Assembly (NCBI GenBank): GCA_039819665.1 | Contig: JBCBRM010000025.1 | Coordinates: forward strand, 55,820-119,819 | Origin: JAWPMV01 sp039819665 | GTDB lineage: Bacteria > Bacteroidota > Bacteroidia > J057 | Direction of reading: 5' to 3' | DNA: 64,000 nt | Part shown: positions 43,597-52,784 of the stretch, piece by piece | How positions within the stretch are numbered: position 1 is the first letter of the stretch | Layout of the letters: each line of letters opens with the position of its first letter | Position numbers and translations under genes: made by a program | Notes under the pieces: generated by a model | The model's database searches: none | What the model saw: only the letters and a program-made list of their open reading frames with translations | What the model was told of the DNA's origin: nothing

Positions 43597-46500
43597 CTTT
43601 GTTCTTCTTTAGGATGTCCAAGATCTCCTTGGCTTTTGCGCGAGCTGCCAAACGCTCTAAATTAGCTTTTTTCAGGTAACGCATCAGCTTGTTTTCAATA
43701 TCTTTTTGTACACGGCCTTTATTTTCCCATCCTACGATGTCCAATTCACCTTGGATACGTTCAAATACGGTGTGAGTCGCCTCTTCAGCCTTCTCCCCAA
43801 ACAAAGTCTTCATGGACTGGTAAACGGCTCGTTTACGCTCTGTATTGAAGCCCATTTCTTCTCCTTCGCTTTGCTCATCAATGATAGCATCCTGCATTTC
43901 TGTATAGGCCAATAATAGTTGAGCCTCATCTATGCGCTTGGCTTCCCGCATTTTCAATAATTCTTCCAGGCGTTGAGCCAGGGGTTTGTAGAAATCCGGA
44001 TTTTTATCTAGCCCTACCCGTATGGTATGCTTGAGGTTGTTACGCATTTTGAGCTCCTTGGTCTCAGGAGAGGCGTTCATGATTTCTTCTTTGAACTTAT
44101 CCTTGTCGATGATGGAAATGGGTTCTTCCAATAAGTTGTGTATCCCATGTGATTCCAGATGCTCATCGATCAGGGCCTGCAACATCTTACTTTCGTCCTT
44201 ACAGATTTTGAACTCATCGTCCTCAGGGAAAGCATTGCGTGCACGGAGCTTTATCTCATTGAAAAGCTTGAAATCTCCCTGGTATTTGATTGCTCGGGTA
44301 TTGGGAAGAACAATGTTGAGGGATTTGTTGAAATGCTTGAGGAGGACTTTGAATTCATCTCGTTTGTCGATGGGCTCCAGGTAACGGACGGCTGCATCTA
44401 TATAATCTTCCCGTTCATAATGCCTGTCCAGCTTTAGCGCTTTGAAAAAGTCCACGAGCTTGGTATGGTTCATTTCCAGCTTGGGGATTTCTTCGCTCAG
44501 GTTTTTGAGGATGTCGTCCGGACGGATATCTCCCGAAAAGATCTCCAGGGCTTGAATGAGATAAGCTGTGATACCATTGTAGTCAATGACATAGCCTGCA
44601 TTCTTGCCTTTACCAGAACGATTGACCCTGGCAATGGCCTGTAAGAGGTTATGCTCTTTGAGGGGCTTATCCAGGTAGAGGCAGGAGGCTATTGGTACAT
44701 CATAACCTGTAAGGAGCATATCAGAAACGATGAGAAAGGCTGTATTGTCGTATTTCTTTTTGCCCGATTTCTCTTTTATGTTGCTATCGCCAAAAGGAAG
44801 CTTAAAATCTTCAGTTACTGTCTTTACCCTATCAGGTTCTACCACCCAAATAGGCCTGGGATTTTTGGGATTCTTCTTGTTCCATTCCAGGCTTTCATAA
44901 TGTTCCTTGGCAATGGGATCAGATTTAGGAGTACCCAAACTGATCACTACCTTAGAATCAAAATCATGGTAGCCTGCTTCTTTTAATTCGTGTAGGGTCT
45001 GCTGATAGCGAATAGCTGCAGGCCTTCCACTGCAAACAATCATGGCCTTATGCTCATCGGGATAGATTTTACTCCCATAATGATCGACGATGTGTTTGCA
45101 AATATCTGTAATGCGTGCTTTGGATAGGCTATATTTCTTTAACGCTTCTTTTTTAAGTTTTTCCTTTTTGGCTTCGGGTTCATTTCCAAATTTCTCTTCA
45201 AATTTCTTATCTAATTCCTCCTTTTTGACATCCAATCGAGCAATACCTTCATCATAGAGCAATTTGACCGTAGCTCCATCTTCTACCGATTCCATAAGGG
45301 TATAGGTGTCGATATAGTCTCCTCCGTAAAACTCTCCCAGGGTTGATTTATCTTCTTTGGAAATAGGTGTACCCGTAAAGGCCACAAATTTTGCCTTGGG
45401 TAAAATGCTGCGCATAAAGGCAGCCAGGAATCCATAATGGCTGCGATGAGCTTCATCTACCAGTACATAGAGATTTTCTTTGCTCGAAAGTTCTTCCAGC
45501 TCTATGACTACCCGATCTATTTCCACCCATTTCCCCTTTTGAAGCTCCTTGGTGATTTTGGTGAGGGTCTGGCCTTCTATTTTCTTCTCTATTTTGAGAT
45601 TGCCCTTTTCTTCCAGCTCTGTCTGATCTAGCTGCTTCTCTTCCTCTGGATTGTTTTCCTGGAATTTTTGGAGGGTGGTGGTGATGATGCCTCCGTAATC
45701 GTTGCGGAGGAGCATATAGAGGTGAGCCACAGAAGAAGCCTGGTTTACGTTCTCAAAGCCGACATTTTGGAAGGTGGCGGTGATTTGTCTATCCAGATCC
45801 TTGCGGTCGGTCATGATGATGACCGTAGGGTTTTCAAAGCCGAATTCCTGTGCCTGAAGCTTACGGGTGACATAGGCCATGGTAATGGACTTACCAGAAC
45901 CCTGCGTATGCCAAACTACTCCTCCCTCTCCTCCTTGTAGCTTGCGGACACATTTATTGGCAGCTCTGAGCTGTTGGTAGCGGGGCAATTTCTTAATGGT
46001 CGTACCTTCATCCAGCTCAAAGATCACAAAATGACGGATAAGGTCGAGGATGCGCTCTTTTTGGAAAAGTCCGTAAATGAGTTTATCCTGCTTTGTGGGA
46101 TTTTCCCCTAAGGTTTCTTCATAGGCTTCGGGCTTGCTTTTATAAACGGAATAAAACTGCTGAGGGGCCTGAATGGCTCCATACCTTCCTCCGACTTGCC
46201 AAATGCCTACACAGAGCTGGTTGTAGTGAAAGAGTTTGGGATTGAGGTCCTGGTATTCATCCAGATCATTATAGGCCTTGTCCCAGGCGGTGGCAGCTGT
46301 AGGCGATTTGCATTCAATCACTGCCAGGGGAATGCCATTGATATAGACCACCAGATCGGGTATGCTATTTCTACCCAATCGGTTTCTATACTTCATCTGA
46401 TTGACAACCAAAAACTCATTCTTTTCCGGATGGAGGTAGTCGATATAGTGTACCGGATAAAATTCTTCTTGAGTTCTTATTGTTTGTTTGAGGCTAAAGC

Positions 46501-46774
46501 TTCCTCCCTTGATAAGCTTCCAGATCTTTTGGTTGATCTCCATGAGAGAAGCCCCATGCTGGTTAGTCAGCTCATAGAAAGCTTTATTTACATTGGTTTC
46601 ATCTATCCAGGGATTGAGTCGCTGGATAGCAGCCCGAAGTCTTTGGGTGAGAATTACTTCTGTGTGATCTGCTCTTTCCTCTTTTTTGCTAGCATCATAA
46701 TAGGAGTATCCCAACTTCTGGAAAAGCTGGATAGCTGGGAGCTCGCTGTAGATATATTCGGGAGATTGACTCAT
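43589..46774 (-). CDS. hsdR: Type I restriction enzyme R subunit
   Basis: The translocating restriction motor, 1061 residues. The N-terminal nuclease domain has PDLVVYINGIPLAVIECK (D140, E154, K156). The SF2 motor has Walker A HTQGSGKS (289-296), the DEAH box VDEAHRSHYG, motif III FVAFTGTPIS and motif VI LLQAIARVNRSGKG. The start overlaps the hsdS stop by 4 bp. Together with HsdM and HsdS it would cleave DNA that lacks the cognate methylation. All key motifs are intact, so the enzyme should be active. Confidence 0.95.
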   Translation of the reverse strand: MSQSPEYIYSELPAIQLFQKLGYSYYDASKKEERADHTEVILTQRLRAAIQRLNPWIDETNVNKAFYELTNQHGASLMEINQKIWKLIKGGSFSLKQTIRTQEEFYPVHYIDYLHPEKNEFLVVNQMKYRNRLGRNSIPDLVVYINGIPLAVIECKSPTAATAWDKAYNDLDEYQDLNPKLFHYNQLCVGIWQVGGRYGAIQAPQQFYSVYKSKPEAYEETLGENPTKQDKLIYGLFQKERILDLIRHFVIFELDEGTTIKKLPRYQQLRAANKCVRKLQGGEGGVVWHTQGSGKSITMAYVTRKLQAQEFGFENPTVIIMTDRKDLDRQITATFQNVGFENVNQASSVAHLYMLLRNDYGGIITTTLQKFQENNPEEEKQLDQTELEEKGNLKIEKKIEGQTLTKITKELQKGKWVEIDRVVIELEELSSKENLYVLVDEAHRSHYGFLAAFMRSILPKAKFVAFTGTPISKEDKSTLGEFYGGDYIDTYTLMESVEDGATVKLLYDEGIARLDVKKEELDKKFEEKFGNEPEAKKEKLKKEALKKYSLSKARITDICKHIVDHYGSKIYPDEHKAMIVCSGRPAAIRYQQTLHELKEAGYHDFDSKVVISLGTPKSDPIAKEHYESLEWNKKNPKNPRPIWVVEPDRVKTVTEDFKLPFGDSNIKEKSGKKKYDNTAFLIVSDMLLTGYDVPIASCLYLDKPLKEHNLLQAIARVNRSGKGKNAGYVIDYNGITAYLIQALEIFSGDIRPDDILKNLSEEIPKLEMNHTKLVDFFKALKLDRHYEREDYIDAAVRYLEPIDKRDEFKVLLKHFNKSLNIVLPNTRAIKYQGDFKLFNEIKLRARNAFPEDDEFKICKDESKMLQALIDEHLESHGIHNLLEEPISIIDKDKFKEEIMNASPETKELKMRNNLKHTIRVGLDKNPDFYKPLAQRLEELLKMREAKRIDEAQLLLAYTEMQDAIIDEQSEGEEMGFNTERKRAVYQSMKTLFGEKAEEATHTVFERIQGELDIVGWENKGRVQKDIENKLMRYLKKANLERLAARAKAKEILDILKKNKDA

Positions 46775-47985
46775 GAAGCTTCGGTTTTCCTGAGTAAGCT
46801 ATTTACTCTGATGTGGCCTGTTAATAGCTTTTGCATGAGCCCTTTTTTGAACTCTTTCATTTGTTCTTTCCTTTCTCCTAAAATCTCCAGTTTTTGATCA
46901 GATAAGTTTAGTATATCACTGATTTTTTTTTGCTCATCAATCGAAGGAAGAGCTAATTTATATTGAAAGAGCTCTTTACTATTAACGTTAGGGAAAGTAG
47001 ATCCCATATCTTTAGCTTTTCTCAATACTTCTTTAGCTAAATTTTGTAAAATATAGTAGATATATTTTGTTGATGTGTTTTCTCCCCCTCTTATTGCAGC
47101 CAAACCTCTACCGATACAATAAGTTTGATCTGCTACGTTCATTCTACCAGTTGTTGACCCTCGAACACAGAATAGAATATCTCCCTGACTTGCCAATTTT
47201 GTAACCTCTGTAGTGAATTGAACAGGGATTGGATGGATATTAGTGAATTCAGTCGGTCCATTTAATACAGGCATTCCTGTGCCTACTTTATTATATGATT
47301 CTCCACTTGGGGATTGCCCCATGATAATTATTGCTTCTTCCCCCAACTTCACTACCTCCCACTCCTTCGGAATCTCTCCCAGGGGCGAATCCTTAAAGTC
47401 CGTATGCCCGATGCCCTTGCTGAGCAGGCGCTGCATGAGTCCTTTTTTGAGGGCCTGGGTTTCGCTGATCTGCTGCTCGATGAGCTCTATCTTCTCGTCT
47501 ACGGTGCTGAGGATTTCGGCGATTTTGCGTTGTTCGGGGAGGGGGGGAAGTAGAGTTTTATACTTGCCAATTTGTGCACCCGTTAGTTGAGGAATAGCGC
47601 TACTCTCTACAAAGAAGTTTACTTTATAATTAATATAGAAGGCAAGGTAACGGTAATTTAAATTTTGATTTGGAAAAAGAACAATTAGCCTGCCTATTGC
47701 TCCAAATTTACCGTTTCTATGAAAAGCTGTTCCCAATCCTACGCCTCTTCCGATTACTGTAACTGATTCACCTTCATACTCCACAAAATTATAGTACCCA
47801 TATAGTCCATAATTAGATACGGTATTCGAGTAAATCGGATATCGGAATTCATCTTTTTTATCTTCAGAGTAGTTTTCTTCTTGCAAATCTCTTCCGATAT
47901 GTATGGAGGTTACATCACCAATGTTTGCTACCTCCCAATCCTCTGGAATCTCTCCCAGTTTCGTCATTTTATATCCCTCTCTCAT
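46771..47985 (-). CDS. hsdS: Type I restriction enzyme specificity subunit S
   Basis: The target-recognition subunit, 404 residues, with two TRDs. Each half opens with the same signature (MTKLGEIPEDWEVANIGDV and SPLGEIPKEWEVVKLGEEAI) and ends with a coiled-coil spacer (LPPLPEQRKIAEILSTVDEK and LPSIDEQKKISDILNLSDQK). An ATG six codons inside (MTKLGE) is an alternative start. The two TRDs differ, so the target is a bipartite asymmetric site that cannot be read from sequence. It is between the YhcG-type nuclease gene and hsdR. Confidence 0.95.
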   Translation of the reverse strand: MREGYKMTKLGEIPEDWEVANIGDVTSIHIGRDLQEENYSEDKKDEFRYPIYSNTVSNYGLYGYYNFVEYEGESVTVIGRGVGLGTAFHRNGKFGAIGRLIVLFPNQNLNYRYLAFYINYKVNFFVESSAIPQLTGAQIGKYKTLLPPLPEQRKIAEILSTVDEKIELIEQQISETQALKKGLMQRLLSKGIGHTDFKDSPLGEIPKEWEVVKLGEEAIIIMGQSPSGESYNKVGTGMPVLNGPTEFTNIHPIPVQFTTEVTKLASQGDILFCVRGSTTGRMNVADQTYCIGRGLAAIRGGENTSTKYIYYILQNLAKEVLRKAKDMGSTFPNVNSKELFQYKLALPSIDEQKKISDILNLSDQKLEILGERKEQMKEFKKGLMQKLLTGHIRVNSLLRKTEAS

Positions 47986-48006
47986 AATTCCTTTCTTTTA
48001 TGTAGT

Positions 48007-49050
48007 TCATTCCGATTTCTCATTTGACTTAGGCAATTGCCTTTGTTGTGCATTGCGAATGGCCAGTTGTAGTTTTGCAATCAGGACATCCTTGGGAGGA
48101 AGTTCTGTATAATAGCTGGCTACATGTATGCCCTGCGCATCCATTTCCAGGAGCTCTACGACTTCTTCATTTTTATCCGCACAGAGGATGAGTCCCAAGG
48201 GAGGCTGCTCATTTTTTTGTTGTTCATGCTTCGCTAGCCATTTGAGGTAGAGTTCCATCTGGCTTTTGTCATGAGGCTTGAAGCTGCCAAGTTTGAGCTC
48301 TATGGCTACCAAACGCTGCATTTTTCTGTGATAAAATAGGAGATCGAGGTAGTAATCCTCATTTCCTATCTGCATACGTTTTTGTCGAGCCAGAAAGGCA
48401 AAGTCAGAACCGAGTTCGAGGATAAAGCTTTGGAGCTCATTCAGGATGGCTTGTTCCAGGTCTTTTTCTGAATAGCTATCTTTTAGTCCCAGGAAATCTA
48501 GCAGGTAAGGATCTCGCAAGGCAAGGTCCAGACTCATCTCTTGATCTGTTTTGAGCTTTTCAAGGTCTTGGATCAGGGTCTTTTCAGGCTTGCGAGAGAT
48601 GGCCGTTCGTTCGAATAACATGGAATCCACTCTTTCTCTCAATTGACGAACGCTCCAGTTTTCGTTTTGGGCCATTTGAAGGTAGAAGTTGCGTTTGAGC
48701 TCGTCTTCTATCTTCAATATCTCTACAAAATGTGACCAAGACAATTGTGACGACAGTGTCGGCACAATCTTTTCATCCGAAAAGCATTCATACATCTTTA
48801 GCATGCGATAGAGGTTTCTTTTGCTAAAGCCTCTGCCATATAGCTGAGTCAATTCGCTGGCCAGAGTGCTCAGGATTTCTTCCCCATATCCTGCACGTTC
48901 TGATTTCAATACCTCTTCTTTGATTCTCTTTCCGATCTGCCAATACAATTGGGTCTGTACAGCATTGATCTGCTTTACAGCCCTTGCCCGTACCTGATGC
49001 ACCAGGGATTTGATTTCCTGAATGAAGGAATCAGATCTACTCGGTTTCAT
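48007..49050 (-). CDS. YhcG-type PD-(D/E)XK nuclease (DUF1016)
   Basis: A 347-residue protein with an N-terminal helical winged domain (YWQIGKRIKEEVLKSERAGY, GFSKRNLYRMLKMYECF) and a C-terminal PD-(D/E)XK fold. The catalytic run is YYLDLLFYHRKMQRLVAIEL then KLG (D, E-x-K). Its start overlaps the hsdM stop by 4 bp and hsdS follows after 21 bp, so it is embedded in the restriction operon. DUF1016 nucleases are repeatedly found inside type I loci; whether they act with or against the HsdR system is not settled. Confidence 0.88.
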   Translation of the reverse strand: MKPSRSDSFIQEIKSLVHQVRARAVKQINAVQTQLYWQIGKRIKEEVLKSERAGYGEEILSTLASELTQLYGRGFSKRNLYRMLKMYECFSDEKIVPTLSSQLSWSHFVEILKIEDELKRNFYLQMAQNENWSVRQLRERVDSMLFERTAISRKPEKTLIQDLEKLKTDQEMSLDLALRDPYLLDFLGLKDSYSEKDLEQAILNELQSFILELGSDFAFLARQKRMQIGNEDYYLDLLFYHRKMQRLVAIELKLGSFKPHDKSQMELYLKWLAKHEQQKNEQPPLGLILCADKNEEVVELLEMDAQGIHVASYYTELPPKDVLIAKLQLAIRNAQQRQLPKSNEKSE

Positions 49051-50636
49051 ATCCCCAGTTCTTTTAAAAAGCCTGCAAGTTTTTCATCGATCTCTTTTTC
49101 GCGGATTTCCAATTCACGGATATTGGCTTGAACCTCTACCAAATCCACTTCGGGCTCAGGTTCACTGGTGTCTATGTAGCGAGAGATATTGAGGTTAGCA
49201 TCATTTTCCACCAGAATTTCATCCAATTCGACTACCCGCATATATTTCTCCACTTCTTCCGCAGCATCATAGGCTTGAATGATCTTTGTTATATGTTCTG
49301 GGAGAAGCTCATTTTGATTTTTGCCTTCCTTGAAATCACTACTGGCATCTATGATCCGGACCTTATCTTTTTGGGCTGCTGTTTTGTTTTTATTGATCAC
49401 CCAAATAGAAGCCGGAATGCCTGTATTGTAAAACAAGGCACTGGGTAAACCTACAATTCCTTCTATTAGATCGGCTTCCAGAAGTTTTTTGCGGATTTTT
49501 CCTTCTTCCCCTCCTCGGAATAGGGTGCCGTGTGGTAGGACTACGCCAGCCTTGCCGTTTTGCTTTAAGACTGCAATCATGTGTTGCAAGAAGGCAAGAT
49601 CCGCATAGCCTCTGGGAGGAACCCCATACTGCAGGCGACCATGTCTGTCAACCACATCCTTTTTATAGTTGGGATTGATTTTTTTAGGGTTGCCATTCTT
49701 ATCCAGGACTTTGTTTCCTTGCTTATCGACTTTGTCTTTGAGATTGGCTTCGATTTTTGTCCACCATTTATCCTGAGAAAAAGGAGGATTGGCAATCACC
49801 CGATCAAAGAGCTGAAGCTCATTTTCTCCATCAAAGTGTTTGGGGTCAGTTAGGGTATCCCCTTTCCGAAGATCTGCATCTGTAAAGTTGTGCAGGATCA
49901 TATTGAGTTTGCCGATGGCCCAAGTGCTGAGGTTTTTCTCTTGGCCGAAGAGAGAGACATTGATGTTCCTCCCGACTTTCCCTCCTGGCTGTTGGGAGAT
50001 ATATCGAGCAGACTCGATGAGCATACCTCCCGATCCGCAGGTGGGATCATAGACGGTTTGCTTTGGCTCAGGTTTGATGAGCTGGACGATGAGTTGGACC
50101 ACTCCTCTAGGCGTATAGAACTCCCCTCCTTTTTTGCCTGCATCATCTGCAAATTGTTTGATGAGGTATTCATAGGCATCGCCCAGCAGATCAGGAGATT
50201 CCAGGTCTCTATTTTTTAGGGAGTATTGGTTGAAGTGTCTCAAGAGGCGTTGAAGTACAGCATCTGAGAGTCTCTCCTTATTCCCAAATTTGGTAGCTGT
50301 CATGACTCCTTCCAAACGAGTATTCTCTCGCTCAATGGCTGCGAAGGCTTTGTCCAGCGCCATGCCTATATTTTCCGTGAGTTTTTTGAGTGCTTCCCAG
50401 CGTGCTTCAGGCGGGACATTGAAGAAGGTTTCTTCTTCGGCTTCTTCTCGGGAGATGCCTTCCTCTTGCATGATGCTTTCGACTTCTTCTTCGAAAACGT
50501 CATTGGATCGCTTGAGAAAAAGCAGTCCGAAAATGTAGTTCTTAAAGTCAGAGGAATCGATGCTGCCACGTAAAATGTTGGCGGAGTCCCAGAGCCAGGA
50601 TTCGAGTGTGTCTAAGGTTAGGAGGTTTGCGGTCAT
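49047..50636 (-). CDS. hsdM: Type I restriction enzyme M subunit (N6-adenine methyltransferase)
   Basis: A DNA adenine methyltransferase of 529 residues. The AdoMet motif I is DPTCGSGG (197-204), and the catalytic motif IV is NPPF (283-286). The N-terminal helical HsdM domain is present (LESWLWDSANILRGSIDSSD, YIFGLLFLKR), and the C-terminal helices (EIDEKLAGFLKELGI) are the HsdS-binding end. It is the first gene of the operon hsdM, yhcG-like, hsdS, hsdR, ygjP-like, whose promoter must lie in 50637-50760. Confidence 0.95.
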   Translation of the reverse strand: MTANLLTLDTLESWLWDSANILRGSIDSSDFKNYIFGLLFLKRSNDVFEEEVESIMQEEGISREEAEEETFFNVPPEARWEALKKLTENIGMALDKAFAAIERENTRLEGVMTATKFGNKERLSDAVLQRLLRHFNQYSLKNRDLESPDLLGDAYEYLIKQFADDAGKKGGEFYTPRGVVQLIVQLIKPEPKQTVYDPTCGSGGMLIESARYISQQPGGKVGRNINVSLFGQEKNLSTWAIGKLNMILHNFTDADLRKGDTLTDPKHFDGENELQLFDRVIANPPFSQDKWWTKIEANLKDKVDKQGNKVLDKNGNPKKINPNYKKDVVDRHGRLQYGVPPRGYADLAFLQHMIAVLKQNGKAGVVLPHGTLFRGGEEGKIRKKLLEADLIEGIVGLPSALFYNTGIPASIWVINKNKTAAQKDKVRIIDASSDFKEGKNQNELLPEHITKIIQAYDAAEEVEKYMRVVELDEILVENDANLNISRYIDTSEPEPEVDLVEVQANIRELEIREKEIDEKLAGFLKELGI

Positions 50637-51287
50637 GTATAGTAGGTGCGAGTTTTTATCTTTATCTGTCAGGGGGTTTTCTGGCGCGTTCTAAGTTAGG
50701 ATTATTCTTTGAGAGAAGGAAGAAGATTCTGGGATAGGAAATTTCCACGTTATGATAGAGAGCTATATTGTAGATTAGCTAGAAGTAGCATGCAAAATTG
50801 CTTTGCTAAGAAATAAAGGGAAGATGGGTTTTTCATAAAAAAGATGTCTCCAAATTTTGAAGTCATAATTTTCCGAATTTTTGGTGTAGTAGAAAAATGA
50901 CTTTGATGGAGGTAATGAAAATCATCTTTTATTTTTCTCTCAGAAATTTATTGTCTTTTCTTTTTGTGATTTTGGGAATATATTTTTTTGAGGAAAGGAA
51001 TAGTCTGTTTACCTATTATAAGAATATGGTAAAGCTTTTTTTTGGGTTTTGTTTTCGTTTTGATCTCATTTTGAAACCATTTTAAGCGGATTTTGAAGCG
51101 ATTTTAGAGTCGTTTTGAAAATTTTTGATCAATTTTTAAAATTTTGAGAGTGGGTTTTAGTTTTTTTTGATTTTGGACTTTCTGTGAGGGGATCGTTGAG
51201 GATTATTATAAAAATACCTCTAAAATGTAAACCTGAATTTTTGTCCTCCTTCAAATCCGGTTTTTCAAAACCTGATTTTTTGGTTTT
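50637..51287. other. Long AT-rich gap containing curved-DNA-like sequence
   Basis: 650 bp without a convincing gene, between hsdM and a leftward block. It must hold the hsdM promoter. Its right part carries the 11-bp-phased T tracts listed separately, and a hairpin (AAATC-c-GGTTTT/AAAACC-t-GATTT, about 51253-51276) followed by T runs. A 62-codon frame at 50897-51085 is hydrophobic but unconvincing. The gap could be a replication origin or a junction between cargo modules. Confidence 0.5.
51052..51174. repeat. T tracts phased every 11 bp
   Basis: Runs of four or five T begin at 51058, 51069, 51080, 51091, 51102 and 51113 with exact 11-bp spacing. They continue at about 51122, 51133 and 51142, and less regularly to 51171. 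Units look like ATTTTGAAgcg. Phased T tracts near the helical repeat bend DNA. No gene is here. Confidence 0.7.
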
Positions 51288-52460
51288 TTAAACTCTTATT
51301 TCTTTTCCCATTCTTTTTTCATAGGCTTCTTTTCGACACTCGGTCGAACAATACTTCGCTCGATTCGGGCTATTCTTTATAGCCTTTTTCCCACAGTTTT
51401 GGCAAGTGATTTCGTAACCCTGTTTCGAAACCGTTCTAATATCTCGAACAATTAAAGATTTAGGAGGCACGGTTAAACGTGCCTCCGTTTTTGTACTGTC
51501 GGAAAGAAATCCGATGACTTGGTTTTCTTTCAATTGCCCATTGCTAGATTGAGAAACTCGCTCATCCAGTTTTTGCAATCCAGAAGGTGGTTCAGGATCA
51601 GGATTTTCTCCTTCAACAAATTCAATCACAGCATCCATATAAGCATTGGTCATGAAGGCAATAAGCAGAACAACGATATAGATGAACTTCACAATGGTGG
51701 TATGGGTAATCTGTTTTCTTTGGACGCTGGTATCATATCGACTTTTGTCTCTTTCGTAATCATCTAAAGCAGCATTAATCGCTTTGGCTTGCAGTCGTTC
51801 TAGCTCGGTGATTTCGTTTTGAATACGATTCACCTGGGCTACATTCTTTCTATGGCGACTTTTGGAAACGGAAGTCGTAGGGTAGGGGAGAAAATTTAGG
51901 ACATTTTTCGAGCAATATTTTCCAAGAGCTTCTTTGCCATGTGTAGGACACCAGGAATATAAATGCTTAATCTGCGCTATTTCGAGTTTCTTTTCCTCAA
52001 TTTTGGTAGTGTATTGGTTTCTGACACTTGCTTCTTGGTTCTCCTGGTAGAATACCGTGCTCTTATGAGATACTGGATCCACTCCTTCCAGATTAGCGAA
52101 TATGTCCCAACTAACGGCACCTAGCAATACTAAGCAGCAAAAGAGAAAAAGTGGAGCAAATCCTTCTGTCTTTTCCTTTCTCCCATTCCAGAGGTCGAGA
52201 GTAAAACCTGCAACAAAGGACATGCAGAAATAGACGCCCAAGGCAATCCCGATAGTAACCAGCCAACTGAGTTCTTGTGCAAAGGGTAATTGATCCAGCC
52301 TGGATAGGTAGAACGAGAAGGACATAAAGGCATTGTAGCCCAAAGCGATGAGGCTAAGAATGATCACAAAGAGAAAGGCCCAATAGGCTTTGCGTAGGGT
52401 AGGGTGATTTTTGAGTTTACCTGTAAAGGCGTAGATGGATACTTTGAAAAAGTCAAACAT
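51288..52460 (-). CDS. Membrane protein with C-terminal zinc-finger-like motif
   Basis: A 390-residue protein from the ATG at 52460 (MFDFFKVSIYAFTG); the longer frame begins with TTG. It is not assigned to a family. It has three or four N-terminal transmembrane helices (AFLFVIILSLIALGYNAF, WLVTIGIALGVYFCMSFVAG, LFLFCCLVLLGAV), then a charged coiled-coil part and another helix (FIYIVVLLIAFMTNAYM). The cytoplasmic tail ends in CQNCGKKA...YCSTECRKEA, a Cx2C-x14-Cx3C zinc-binding pattern. It is last of a leftward block (54220 to 51288) that starts with a DnaT/DnaD-like protein. Function unknown. Confidence 0.65.
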   Translation of the reverse strand: MFDFFKVSIYAFTGKLKNHPTLRKAYWAFLFVIILSLIALGYNAFMSFSFYLSRLDQLPFAQELSWLVTIGIALGVYFCMSFVAGFTLDLWNGRKEKTEGFAPLFLFCCLVLLGAVSWDIFANLEGVDPVSHKSTVFYQENQEASVRNQYTTKIEEKKLEIAQIKHLYSWCPTHGKEALGKYCSKNVLNFLPYPTTSVSKSRHRKNVAQVNRIQNEITELERLQAKAINAALDDYERDKSRYDTSVQRKQITHTTIVKFIYIVVLLIAFMTNAYMDAVIEFVEGENPDPEPPSGLQKLDERVSQSSNGQLKENQVIGFLSDSTKTEARLTVPPKSLIVRDIRTVSKQGYEITCQNCGKKAIKNSPNRAKYCSTECRKEAYEKRMGKEIRV

Positions 52461-52529
52461 GAGGTTTTTATTTATGAGGTTGAGAATGGTTTTTGGGTGT
52501 TTCAAACTTCTATAGGGAAAAATTGGCCT

Positions 52530-52784
52530 TTAGGGTTCTTCTTCATTTGGCCATATAAAGAGGAGTTTGTTATCTGAGGAGTCATACATTCGTGCTTGCC
52601 ATATTTTCCCAGCTTTGATAAGCTTTCCTAAGTAAGGATAGAATTGCTGCATAGCTTTCTTGATGCTGGTAGGTGAATCTGAACAGCGATTTTTGAGTAT
52701 AACAACACCATTTGGGGTTTCCTGAAACTCGTTTTTGAACTTTAGCCATAGCTTGACGTATCGTTTTGATGTCTTCGTTTTCAT
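52530..52784 (-). CDS. Small hypothetical island protein
   Basis: An 84-residue basic protein, unrecognised, with an alpha/beta pattern (YVKLWLKFKNEF, SIKKAMQQFYPYLGKLIKAG, KLLFIWPNEEEP). The start overlaps the stop of the upstream 479-residue gene by 4 bp, so it is translationally coupled and likely works with it. Confidence 0.65.
   Translation of the reverse strand: MKTKTSKRYVKLWLKFKNEFQETPNGVVILKNRCSDSPTSIKKAMQQFYPYLGKLIKAGKIWQARMYDSSDNKLLFIWPNEEEP

Noticed and set aside
50897..51085. Hydrophobic 62-codon frame in the AT-rich island gap
   Set aside because: Phe/Leu-rich translation is expected from T-rich sequence, and its end runs into the phased T tracts.
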